A DNA stretch of 64,000 bases from Spirulina subsalsa PCC 9445 (lineage in GTDB: Bacteria > Cyanobacteriota > Cyanobacteriia > Cyanobacteriales > Spirulinaceae): the NCBI RefSeq assembly GCF_000314005.1, contig NZ_JH980292.1:2497725-2561724 (forward strand). Reading direction: 5' to 3'. Position 1 is the first letter of the stretch, and every line of letters starts with the position of its first letter. The translations under genes and the position numbers were made by a program. Positions 20,113 through 28,021 of the stretch are shown one piece after another. The notes under the pieces were generated by a model. The model worked only from the letters and a program-made list of their open reading frames with translations. It made no database searches and was not told the origin of the DNA.

Positions 20113-20317
20113 GTTGGGCTAACTCGCACGTTACTGCTGGCACACTAGGGTTAGGAGATGCACAAAACAGGGCCTGGGTAGATTGTTGTAGGTTTTCATG
20201 CCATTGACTACAACTCTGCTAAGACTGAACAAGACAGTATGTTTCTCCGTTCAGGGGGACTGGCAGCATTTCCGTCTCGTTCTCATAGTAACTTACCGTT
20301 TCCCTAATTTTGTGGGT

Positions 20318-20346
20318 GCGTTCGCGAAGCGTCTCGGAACGAGAAT
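20318..20346. repeat. Dispersed palindromic element, copy B
   Basis: Intergenic copy in the 495-base gap between the cyclase start (20112) and the SUI1 gene (20609). Nearly identical to copy A. Apart from this copy and some GC-rich sequence, I see nothing else in this gap that I can name. Confidence 0.85.
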
Positions 20347-20608
20347 CGCCGAATAGTGCCTCCTCCAAGACGAAGGAATCCAGTGGCTAGTCCACCCGTA
20401 AACTGTATTCTAGAGGAGGGGGTGGCCAGTCTCTCCCCCAGAGGAACACCATTTCTTAAGCTTTCTGGGGAGGGAATATAAGACAAACTGGTAAAATTTC
20501 GGTTTTGCTAAATGCTCTTCCCGTTGAATCAGGAAGCCCCATCCTCGCCAATGGCAGGGTGGGGCAGTTCACGACTAAATTCCTCAAACATTCAAGGAAA
20601 ATTCTAAT

Positions 20609-20950
20609 ATGTCCGCAAAAAAACGGATCGTTTACCAAGAATTTGGTTCTACTCGTGAGAATACGCCGCCAAGCACCCCAAACACAGAACGGCCTGATTT
20701 ACCAGCCCACCAGCAAACCTTATTCATTCAAGCCTCCCGCAAGGGACGCAAAGGAAAAACGGTGACGGTGATCAGTGGGTTTCGGTGTGAAGCTAACACT
20801 CTAGCGGATCTGCTGAAAGAACTCAAGACCCAGTGCGGCACAGGTGGCACGGTGAAGGAGAACACCTTAGAAATCCAAGGGGATCATAAACAGAAACTCC
20901 TCGCCTTGTTAACCCAAAAGGGATATCGTGCCAAAATTAGTGGCGGTTAA
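20609..20950 (+). CDS. SUI1/eIF1-like translation factor (YciH family)
   Basis: 113 residues from an ATG with AAGGAAA upstream. The first 45 residues are polar linker; residues 50-113 are the SUI1 domain with the typical GRKGKTVT, LLKELKTQCGTGG and IQGDH segments. Relatives of eukaryotic initiation factor 1 in bacteria (YciH) bind the small ribosomal subunit and influence start-codon fidelity, especially under stress. Monocistronic. Confidence 0.93.
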   Translation: MSAKKRIVYQEFGSTRENTPPSTPNTERPDLPAHQQTLFIQASRKGRKGKTVTVISGFRCEANTLADLLKELKTQCGTGGTVKENTLEIQGDHKQKLLALLTQKGYRAKISGG

Positions 20951-20954
20951 TCGT

Positions 20955-21089
20955 TATCCCTAAAACCGGGCAGTTTCTCGCTGTTAGAAGTCAAGGGAAC
21001 AGGGAACGGGAAGGAACAGGGGAAATTCCGGTTTTTGCCCTCCAGTCTATTTAATTTGGTATAAACCGCTAAAAGTCCTAGTAACACTG
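20955..21089. repeat. Dispersed intergenic repeat R2, copy a
   Basis: About 135 bases that match, in inverted orientation, 59473-59628; a shorter piece recurs at 43964-44008. Shared blocks include TCTCGCTGTTAGAAGTCAAG and TCTATTTAATTTGGTATAAA. The centre is a variable run of GGGAAC-type units, so copies differ in length there. Confidence 0.8.
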
Positions 21090-21137
21090 CTTAGAGGTTT
21101 ATTCAGCAAACCCCATCTAATTCCCTTTCACTGACTT

Positions 21138-22091
21138 TCAATTTTGAGAAAAACGCCGTTTGAGAATATAAGGAATTTGTTTGAGGGTTAATTGCAGTAA
21201 TTTAAAATTGCTTAGGGTTTTGAGTAAGGTTTTTAAAACCCCCTGTTCTTTAAGCGGTTGTATGATACTATAATAATCTTTCTCTTGTTCAACTTCTTTT
21301 AAATACTGGTCGATTATTTTTTTTAGGGCAGGATTAGATTGAACTGAATCTTGTTCTAGTAAGTAACGGTTGACGGCACAAAATTGATTTAATATTTTGA
21401 CTTTGCGGAAGGTTGACGCTGAACCGGGACGTGAGCGGCGATAATAATAGTAAGCTTCTGGAATTATCATAAACCGCGCTCCTTTTAATAAACACAAGGT
21501 ATAAAGAAGAAAGTCTTCTATCGGGGTTACTGTTGCCTCATAAGCTAAGGAATTTTCTAGCAAAAAAGAGCGTTTTATTAATGGCTTGGTTAGACCTAAA
21601 TGAGGACTAATTTTGCCGGGTTTTCGATTGAGATCAATAAAGGTTAGGACATCGATCTCTCTGGTTTGACTAAATTCGTCCTTGGCTACGGAAAACAAAG
21701 TCGCATTAGGATCATATTTTTCGTCTTGGATAAAATATAAATTATCGGCGACGAGATCCGCGTTTTCTCTTTGGGCAACTTGCCATAATTTCTCAATCCG
21801 TTCTGGTGCATACCAGTCATCGGAATCTAAGGGAACAATCCATTCTCCCTGGGCGGCTTGAATCCCTTGGTTTCGACAATATCCTGCCCCTCGGTTGACC
21901 TCATTTTTGATTATTTTTAAGCGCGAATCTGGATATTTTTCCACTAAGGTTAATGTTTGGTCGGTTGAAGCATCATTAATCAAGATGATTTCAATATTTT
22001 GCTCAGTTTGATTGAGAGCCGATTCTAAACATTGAGTAATATATTGTTCTGTATTATAAGCTGGGATAATAATTGAAACCTTGGGATTCAT
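21138..22091 (-). CDS. Glycosyltransferase family 2
   Basis: 317 residues starting MNPKVSIIIPAYNTE, the GT-A opening. Further seen: NDASTDQT, RNQGIQAAQGEWIVPLDSDDW with the DSD metal site near residue 98, and a YYYYRRS segment near 230. No transmembrane anchor. It should transfer a sugar from a nucleotide donor to a polysaccharide or lipid acceptor at the cytoplasmic face. It follows the GT4 gene on the same strand by 25 bases, so the two form a small glycan-assembly operon. Acceptor unknown. Confidence 0.92.
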   Translation of the reverse strand: MNPKVSIIIPAYNTEQYITQCLESALNQTEQNIEIILINDASTDQTLTLVEKYPDSRLKIIKNEVNRGAGYCRNQGIQAAQGEWIVPLDSDDWYAPERIEKLWQVAQRENADLVADNLYFIQDEKYDPNATLFSVAKDEFSQTREIDVLTFIDLNRKPGKISPHLGLTKPLIKRSFLLENSLAYEATVTPIEDFLLYTLCLLKGARFMIIPEAYYYYRRSRPGSASTFRKVKILNQFCAVNRYLLEQDSVQSNPALKKIIDQYLKEVEQEKDYYSIIQPLKEQGVLKTLLKTLSNFKLLQLTLKQIPYILKRRFSQN

Positions 22092-22116
22092 TATGAATAA
22101 AGTTAGATTTTAGTGT

Positions 22117-23226
22117 TCAAGATGGGGGAATTAAAATTTTTAAATATTCTTGGGTGGCTCTGGTTTGGCTAAATTGTTCTAACCAAGCTGGATCAATGGT
22201 CGGACTGTTTTGGCTAAGAGTTTGTAAGATAGCTTGGGCCATTGTTTTACTATCTCCAATGGGTACGAGATCACCATATTCACCTTGGGCGAGAATTTCA
22301 GCCGCACCGCTTTTACAGTTGGTGGAAACAACGGGGGTGTTAACAGTCATGGCTTCAATTAGGACAGTCGGTAGACCTTCCCAGCGCGACGATAACACAA
22401 AGACGGCGGCGCGTGCCATATAGGGGTAGGGGTTGTCAACATAGCCTAATAGGGCGGCATCTTGGCTTAAATTGAGGTCTTTAATGAGGGTTTCGAGGCG
22501 ATCGCGCTCAGGTCCCCATCCTAGGATAACTAACCGTGCTGCTTGGGTTTGACGCACTTGAGCAAAGGCTTCAATCAGGGTGGGAAAATCTTTCTGGGTT
22601 TCCAGTTTCCCTACCCCTAAAATAACAGGAGGTTCTCCGGGTTGAAACCAAGGATGATCGAGGGGTTCTTGAGCTTTTTGCTGCAATTCTGGGGTGATCA
22701 CGGGGTTGTAAATGGTTTGGATGCGATCGCCCTTTAAACCTGTATTCTGGGCTAAATCCTCGGCTGCTCCCTTGGACACGGCAACGATACCATCTGCCCA
22801 AGGATAAAAATAACGCACAAACCAAGGTAATAAGAACTTTTTAGAGGGGCTTGTATGTTGAATGGCTTGGGAAAAAGTATTATGTTCAGAAACAATAATT
22901 TTCGTGGAAATTCCCCCTAAATGTTTCGCCCAGATGGCTATTTCGTTGCTATAGTGGAGGGCGGAAAGCAGGGCTTTGGGTTGTTCGGTTTTGAGATATT
23001 TTCTTAAAGTAAAAACAATCTGCCAAGCGGAGGCAGAATCTAAGTTAATCAATCTCAGTTTTGAGGGGATTTTTTCTAAATGGGGTCCCCATGCTTGCCC
23101 TAAAACAAGGTCTACGTTTAACCCTTCATCCAGTAAGCCTTGAGCTAGATTCAACATGACTCGTTCTGCTCCCCCTCCCCCCAAATAACGCAAGAATAAG
23201 GCGACATCAGGTTGCTCTAACTTCAT
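22117..23226 (-). CDS. Glycosyltransferase family 4
   Basis: 369 residues. Seen: glycine-rich acceptor-domain start LRYLGGGGAERVMLNLA, VSEHNTF, VSKGAAEDLA, donor-domain LGVGKLETQKDFPTLIEAF near 210, and the EX7E motif in SSRWEGLPTVLIEAM near 285. This is the GT4 subgroup with a GGGGAER loop often seen in N-acetylhexosamine-type transferases, though donor identity is inference. First gene of a two-gene glycosyltransferase unit with the GT2 at 21138-22091. Confidence 0.92.
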   Translation of the reverse strand: MKLEQPDVALFLRYLGGGGAERVMLNLAQGLLDEGLNVDLVLGQAWGPHLEKIPSKLRLINLDSASAWQIVFTLRKYLKTEQPKALLSALHYSNEIAIWAKHLGGISTKIIVSEHNTFSQAIQHTSPSKKFLLPWFVRYFYPWADGIVAVSKGAAEDLAQNTGLKGDRIQTIYNPVITPELQQKAQEPLDHPWFQPGEPPVILGVGKLETQKDFPTLIEAFAQVRQTQAARLVILGWGPERDRLETLIKDLNLSQDAALLGYVDNPYPYMARAAVFVLSSRWEGLPTVLIEAMTVNTPVVSTNCKSGAAEILAQGEYGDLVPIGDSKTMAQAILQTLSQNSPTIDPAWLEQFSQTRATQEYLKILIPPS

Positions 23227-23341
23227 GGATTATCCCTCCCGCTTCAGACCCTTTTTAGGATTATAGTTTTGATTGGAGGGGAGAGGCAAAAAATCTTAAG
23301 TGTCTTCTGATAAAATAGAAGAAACCAAGCGAGATACTCTG

Positions 23342-23572
23342 ATGACATCCCCCCCAGAACGAGCAACACCAGAACGAGAGCCTACTTTGGGCGATGTGCT
23401 TGAGCAATTGGCAGCCCTTTCGAGTCAAGTCAATGATCTCTCGACAGATGTTAAGCAGTTTGATCAAAAATTTAGTAATTATCAACAAGCGACCCAGTGG
23501 GTGGTTCAATTAGCGTTTACGTTAATTGCTAGTGCGACGATTACTGTTATTTTAACTTCAATTATGCGTTAG
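23342..23572 (+). CDS. Small single-pass membrane protein with coiled-coil, unknown function
   Basis: 76 residues from the ATG at 23342; an in-frame GTG at 23300 would add 14. Seen: polar N-terminus, a heptad-like helical stretch (LEQLAALSSQVNDLSTDV), then one C-terminal hydrophobic segment (about 50-72). The pattern suggests a tail-anchored protein with a cytosolic coiled coil. Divergent from the GT4 gene. I do not recognise a family. Confidence 0.65.
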   Translation: MTSPPERATPEREPTLGDVLEQLAALSSQVNDLSTDVKQFDQKFSNYQQATQWVVQLAFTLIASATITVILTSIMR

Positions 23573-23648
23573 CTGGAAAAAGGAACTTGTCCCAAGGTTG
23601 CCCGGCTGGGAGGGTGAGAAATTGTACAAAATTTTGTGAACAATCCTG

Positions 23649-24134
23649 TTAAAAATACTGACCCAAGGGAGAGTTTAAGATAGCGGGGAGGAGTTGATCA
23701 GACTGCCACAGCAGGGCTAAACGGGCGAGGTGGTAGCTGAGAAGGAAAAGACCTAACAGGGGAAAAAGGAGGCGTTTATGACGCTGCAAGGGGCCGCTGA
23801 GTGAGATTTTGAGGGGGTGTCCTGTAATGAGTTCGGCGCTGAAGTAGAGCAAGGCTAGGACGAGAAAAAGGAAGAGGAAAACCCCTAGAATGTGGTAGGA
23901 GAGGGATTGGGAAAGGTGGCCTTGGGCGATCGCCATTAAAGAACGAGTGAGGCCACATCCGGGGCAGGGGATGCCTGTGAACTCCCGTAGAGGACAAGCA
24001 AAGGGAGAAGAAAGATCCCCGGTAGAAAAGAAATAAGCCCCAAGGATAGGGGAAGAGACGACGGAGAGTTTCAGGAGGCGATCGCGTTTTTCCGTTGAAC
24101 TTAAAGAGGAAGGCTCAAAATGGAAAGAAATCAC
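23649..24134 (-). CDS. DUF2752 family membrane protein
   Basis: 161 residues from a GTG at 24134. Diagnostic cysteine motif GIPCPGCGLTRS near residue 55 followed by an amphipathic segment and two further hydrophobic stretches. The family is widespread, with a CPxCGxTR signature that might bind metal; its function is unknown. Convergent with the small gene at 23342 and divergent from the thioredoxin gene. Confidence 0.82.
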   Translation of the reverse strand: MISFHFEPSSLSSTEKRDRLLKLSVVSSPILGAYFFSTGDLSSPFACPLREFTGIPCPGCGLTRSLMAIAQGHLSQSLSYHILGVFLFLFLVLALLYFSAELITGHPLKISLSGPLQRHKRLLFPLLGLFLLSYHLARLALLWQSDQLLPAILNSPLGQYF

Positions 24135-24270
24135 CGTTTTAGTCGGTTAAAGAACACCCCCATTCTAACAAGCCTTCGTTAACCCCCCAGGAGGGGATGG
24201 GGTTTCTCGGAGGAAGATCATGAAAATGCTATAGTTGGGACTTTACGGCCAAGTCATTTAAGCTGGAACT

Positions 24271-25089
24271 ATGGGTCATTCAATTACAGTTAATACGGAC
24301 AACTTCACCAGCGAAGTGGTAGAACAATCCCACCAAAAACCCGTACTGGTGGATTTTTTCGCGACGTGGTGCGGGCCTTGCCAAGTGTTAAAACCGCTAT
24401 TGGAAAAGTTGGTACAAGAATACGACTTTATCTTAGCAAAAGTCGATATTGACCAGAATCCTGAGTTGGCGAGTCAGTTTGGGGTGGAAGGAGTGCCGGA
24501 TGTGCGAGTGGTGCAACAAGGGCGAGTCTTTTCGGGCTTTGTGGGGGCGGCCTCGGAGGGGAAAATTCGCGAGTTGTTGGCTCAGTTGAATCTCAAGTCT
24601 AGCCTAGAGTTGGGGCTAAAAGCCGCTAAAGAGGCGATCGCCCAAGGCAATGCACCCCTAGCGAAACAACAGTATGATCAGCTTTTCGAGCAGTTTCCTG
24701 ATCGTGCTTTAGTGGCCATCGAGGCGGCTAAATTTCTCCTGCAAGTGAATCAACCCGAAGCCGCCCAAAAAATGTTAAATACCATTGATTCATCAGATCG
24801 GGATTATGCCCAGCAAGTCCAGTCTGTGCGCTTGTTGATTGAGTTGACCACAGCCGCCCAAGAGGGGGGAACCGGGGAACTGGATCAAAAGTTTGCCCAA
24901 GCGGCTCAGAATGCCCTCTCTGGGGACTATGAGAAGGCTTTACAAGGGTTTCTGGAGATTGTGGAGTGCGATCGCCAATACCGCAACGACGGAGCGAAAA
25001 AAGCCCTCTTATCCCTCTTCTCCCTCCTCGGCAATCAACACCCCCTAACCCAAAAATACCAACAAGAATTAACCCTGCTCCTATTCTAA
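24271..25089 (+). CDS. Thioredoxin-TPR protein (CnoX/YbbN-like)
   Basis: 272 residues. Residues 1-108 form a thioredoxin fold with an intact WCGPC redox site near residue 33 and the cis-proline in GVPDVRVV. Residues 115-272 are helical tetratricopeptide-like repeats (AIAQGNAPLAKQQYDQLFEQFPD). The layout is that of CnoX (YbbN), a chaperone-like redox protein that protects and hands over substrates to GroEL/DnaK. Whether this copy reduces disulfides is open, but both cysteines are kept. Cytosolic, monocistronic. Confidence 0.9.
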   Translation: MGHSITVNTDNFTSEVVEQSHQKPVLVDFFATWCGPCQVLKPLLEKLVQEYDFILAKVDIDQNPELASQFGVEGVPDVRVVQQGRVFSGFVGAASEGKIRELLAQLNLKSSLELGLKAAKEAIAQGNAPLAKQQYDQLFEQFPDRALVAIEAAKFLLQVNQPEAAQKMLNTIDSSDRDYAQQVQSVRLLIELTTAAQEGGTGELDQKFAQAAQNALSGDYEKALQGFLEIVECDRQYRNDGAKKALLSLFSLLGNQHPLTQKYQQELTLLLF

Positions 25090-25136
25090 AGAGATTCTGT
25101 AGAAAGTTTTTTTCAGAGCAGATTTCCTCTAAGATC

Positions 25137-25184
25137 ATCTAGTTTTCTCCTAAAAGTCGAGAAATATCTAGTTTTCTCCTAAAA
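25137..25184. repeat. Pair of 19-bp direct repeats immediately upstream of a start codon
   Basis: The same 19 bases (ATCTAGTTTTCTCCTAAAA) occur at 25137-25155 and 25166-25184, spaced 29 bases start to start. The second ends one base before the ATG at 25186, so it covers the ribosome-binding region. It could be an operator or leader duplication; no known binding motif was recognised. Confidence 0.7.
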
Positions 25185-25185
25185 A

Positions 25186-26910
25186 ATGATGCCATCGGAA
25201 CAACCCACCGGGAAAGACCCCACCCATCGCCCCCGTTACACAGACGAGGCACTTCAGGCCTTAACCCGAGAAATTGAGCATCTACGGCAAGATATTAGTG
25301 GACAACTCAATCAGGATGTCCGATGGCTACAGAGCGAGAAATCCCGACTCATTCAAGAAATAGAGGATCTCCGCGCTCAATACCACCACTGGCAAAGTCA
25401 ACGTCAAGAAGCCCTTTCCCATGAACAACTAGCCCAGCAACAACTCTGGGCGAAACAATTTGCTCAACTCCTCACCAGTGAGCTAAAAGAACGGCTCAAA
25501 GCCAATCCCGCCGCCCTTGCTGCCTCCTCGGCCAAGGGGGATCCCTACGCCAATCTAACCCATCTCGACAGCACCCTAAGCCAAACCTTCCACACCCTCC
25601 AACAGGACTTAAACAGCTATCAAAGCAACCTCTCCCAACAACTCAGTCGGATGCACAGCATGGAGTCTCAGGGGGAAGTGATTCTACAGGCCTTTATTCA
25701 CCAAACCTTTCAGGCCATCCAAGAAGACTTAAACAGCTATCAAAGCACCATCTCCCAGCAACTCAACCGGATGCAGCACCTAGAACGGCAAGGAGAAGCC
25801 ATTGTACAGGGTTTAGTCGAGCAATTGGGAGGATTACCCCTAAAACCCTCTCCCGCCCCTTCTAGCCCCCAAAAAGCCCCCCTCTCTCCCTCCACTCCCG
25901 GCGCTTCGATTCCCAGCACTCCCCCCCCTGCGCAACAAATCCGGATCGGGATTTTCTTTGCGCTCCTCTCCTGTCTCGCCTTTGGGCTACAAAATATTAT
26001 TACCCGCACGATTTTGTTTAAAAGTACCGTGTTAGGGGTTTGGGAAGTGGGGGGGATTATTAGCCCTAGTCTGGGCAACTCTATCTTGATTCTCTGGTTA
26101 CGGATGATGGTGGTAGTGCCGTTGGTGGGGGCAATTGGCACGAATATTTATCAAATTGGCGCTCAACCTTTTTGGCAGGATTTGGGGCAATTGTTTAGCG
26201 GCAAGAAAAACCGTCTGTGGCGGAATGTTCTCGGGAGTGCCTTCTTTTTGTTTGTCTCTCAAACCCTTGCTTATATTGCCTTTGGGAATTTAGAAACCGG
26301 GGTTGTTACGACCTTGATTCTAACCTACCCCATTATTACTATTTTTTTGTCTCGGGTCTTTTTTGGCGATCGCCTAACCTCGTTCACCATTGGCATGAGC
26401 CTAGTGGTATTTTTAGGGGTGATCATCATTGCCTTTCCTTTTGGTGCAACAATTAACCTATCCTACACGGGAGTATTCACCGCCCTAGGTTCTGGCCTCA
26501 CCCTTGCCTTCTGTGTCATTTTTACCAAGCTTTGCTTTAAAGACATTAATCCCGCTCCTTTCACCTTGATTCAGTTTTTCCTCATTCTGATTTTTTCCGG
26601 TTTAGGGAGTCTCTTTTTCTGGCAAATCGTCCCCGACATTGGCTTTGATGGGGCTTTGTTACCCCATTTACTCATTGCGGCAATTCTCCTAGGCCTCACC
26701 ACCTTGGGCAGTTATTTATTCCAGAATTTCGGCATCCACTGGGCTGGTGCCGCCCTCTTTTCTGTCATTGCCAACACCGGACCCGTTCTCACCTCCATCC
26801 TCGCTTTCCTGTTGATTGGAGAGGGTTTGAATTGGCAGGAAATAGGCGGCATTTGTTTGATTACTGGGGGGGTAGTGGCTTTAGCGTTTAAACGTTTGCG
26901 GGAAAGCTGA
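25186..26910 (+). CDS. EamA/DMT-family permease with long N-terminal coiled-coil domain
   Basis: 574 residues. Residues 1-225 are soluble and coiled-coil-forming, with an internal duplication of about 40 residues (two segments around QDLNSYQSNLSQQLSRM and EDLNSYQSTISQQLNRM). A proline-rich hinge (about 225-250) leads to ten hydrophobic segments (about 255-570) with the two EamA repeats, e.g. GVVTTLILTYPIITIFLSR and the C-terminal FLLIGEGLNWQEIGG. The permease half should export or import small metabolites; the substrate is unknown. Typical EamA proteins are about 300 residues, so the fused coiled-coil half is unusual. Preceded by a 19-bp direct repeat pair. Confidence 0.85.
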   Translation: MMPSEQPTGKDPTHRPRYTDEALQALTREIEHLRQDISGQLNQDVRWLQSEKSRLIQEIEDLRAQYHHWQSQRQEALSHEQLAQQQLWAKQFAQLLTSELKERLKANPAALAASSAKGDPYANLTHLDSTLSQTFHTLQQDLNSYQSNLSQQLSRMHSMESQGEVILQAFIHQTFQAIQEDLNSYQSTISQQLNRMQHLERQGEAIVQGLVEQLGGLPLKPSPAPSSPQKAPLSPSTPGASIPSTPPPAQQIRIGIFFALLSCLAFGLQNIITRTILFKSTVLGVWEVGGIISPSLGNSILILWLRMMVVVPLVGAIGTNIYQIGAQPFWQDLGQLFSGKKNRLWRNVLGSAFFLFVSQTLAYIAFGNLETGVVTTLILTYPIITIFLSRVFFGDRLTSFTIGMSLVVFLGVIIIAFPFGATINLSYTGVFTALGSGLTLAFCVIFTKLCFKDINPAPFTLIQFFLILIFSGLGSLFFWQIVPDIGFDGALLPHLLIAAILLGLTTLGSYLFQNFGIHWAGAALFSVIANTGPVLTSILAFLLIGEGLNWQEIGGICLITGGVVALAFKRLRES

Positions 26911-26922
26911 TTTGGGGGAATG

Positions 26923-27064
26923 GGGAGTCGGGAGTTGGGAATCGGGAGTCGGCACTTTCCTAGGTCACGCTACGCGTTTGCTGCGCAGCGTCTCGTAGAG
27001 AACGACTTTGCTCAGTGACCGGAGTCGGTGTAGGGGCGCAATGCTTGCGCCCTAGGGAATCGGG
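26923..27064. repeat. Heptamer tract carrying a 31-bp palindrome and an inserted 58-bp element
   Basis: Fills most of the 305-base gap between the permease and gun4. GGGAGTC-type heptamers (26923-26953) are interrupted by the element at 26963-27020 and resume with the 31-bp unit 27027-27057, identical to those at 9970 and 57051. The remainder (27065-27190) is CCCCTGCTCC-type low-complexity sequence. Confidence 0.85.
26963..27020. mobile_element. 58-bp MITE-like element with GGTCAC/GTGACC ends
   Basis: Begins GGTCAC and ends GTGACC, a 6-bp terminal inverted repeat. Internally it contains two overlapping palindromic pieces, one around TTGCTGCGCAGCG and one CGACTTTGCTCAG. The latter 13-mer also occurs at about 48695-48707. 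It interrupts a heptamer repeat tract. No coding capacity; mobilisation in trans is inferred. Confidence 0.6.
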
Positions 27065-27215
27065 AGTTGGCAATAGTCAAGAGTAGTGGCTATTCACTAG
27101 CCACTATTCCCCTGCTCCCCTGCTCCCCCTCTCCTGTTCCCACATATCAATTGAAGAGGGTCATCAATCAGCGTATTCTGGAAAGAAGGAAGACTGAGAA
27201 CACCGAAAAAGCTAG

Positions 27216-27932
27216 ATGACACCCCAAGACACTCCCTCCCCAGAAAAACGCGATATTGAGGCATTGCGGCAGCAACTGACCTCTGGGAAGACCCAAAAAC
27301 AGTACAGCGCGATCGCCCAACTTGCCCAGGCCGGAGATACTGGACTGACCTACTTAATGGACTATTGGCGCGAACAACCCCAAATCACCCCCAGCCCCCT
27401 CCTCGGCAAGATTCATCAAACCCTCTACGCCGCCAAAACCCCCGCCACCGAGAATTTTTTGCGTAACTATCTGCCTAGTGGTTTAGTCCCCCTTAAATCC
27501 GATCGTCAAGTAGACTATCAGCCCTTAGCCCAACACCTGATAGCCCAAGAATTTCTAGAAGGCGATCGCCTCAGCCTGCAAAAACTCTGTGAAGCCGCCG
27601 GAGAAGCCGCCCAAAACCGCAAATGGTTGTACTTCTCCGAAGTTGATAAAATCCCCGTCACCGACTTTCACACCGTCAACACCCTCTGGTTAACCTACTC
27701 AGAAGGCAAATTTGGCTACTCCATCCAACGAGAATTATGGTTAGCCCAAGGGAAAGACTTCTCCAAACTCTGGGATAAAATCGGCTGGCGCAAAGACAAC
27801 AACTGGACCCGCTACCCCAACGAATTTATCTGGGATCTCAGCGCCCCCAAAGGTCACTTACCCCTCTCCAATCAATTACGGGGCGTTCGTACCTTTGAAG
27901 CCATCCTCAGACATCCCGCTTGGGCAAGCTAA
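27216..27932 (+). CDS. gun4: Gun4 tetrapyrrole-binding protein
   Basis: 238 residues. Residues 1-85 form an N-terminal helical bundle; residues 95-236 are the GUN4 core with DRLSLQKLCEAAGEAAQNRKW-like opening, IPVTDFHTVNTLWLTYSEGKFGYS and WDLSAPKGHLPLSNQLRG. The protein binds protoporphyrin IX and Mg-protoporphyrin and stimulates magnesium chelatase at the start of the chlorophyll branch. Length and both domains match the cyanobacterial enzyme-associated form rather than the many kinase-fused Gun4-like domains. Monocistronic. Confidence 0.92.
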   Translation: MTPQDTPSPEKRDIEALRQQLTSGKTQKQYSAIAQLAQAGDTGLTYLMDYWREQPQITPSPLLGKIHQTLYAAKTPATENFLRNYLPSGLVPLKSDRQVDYQPLAQHLIAQEFLEGDRLSLQKLCEAAGEAAQNRKWLYFSEVDKIPVTDFHTVNTLWLTYSEGKFGYSIQRELWLAQGKDFSKLWDKIGWRKDNNWTRYPNEFIWDLSAPKGHLPLSNQLRGVRTFEAILRHPAWAS

Positions 27933-28021
27933 TCCTCCTTATTTGAGTGATTTTCCGCCACAAACCGGGAAAACTAAAAATAACCACAAAGAACGCCCTT
28001 TTTAAGTTCTAATCAGCCGTG

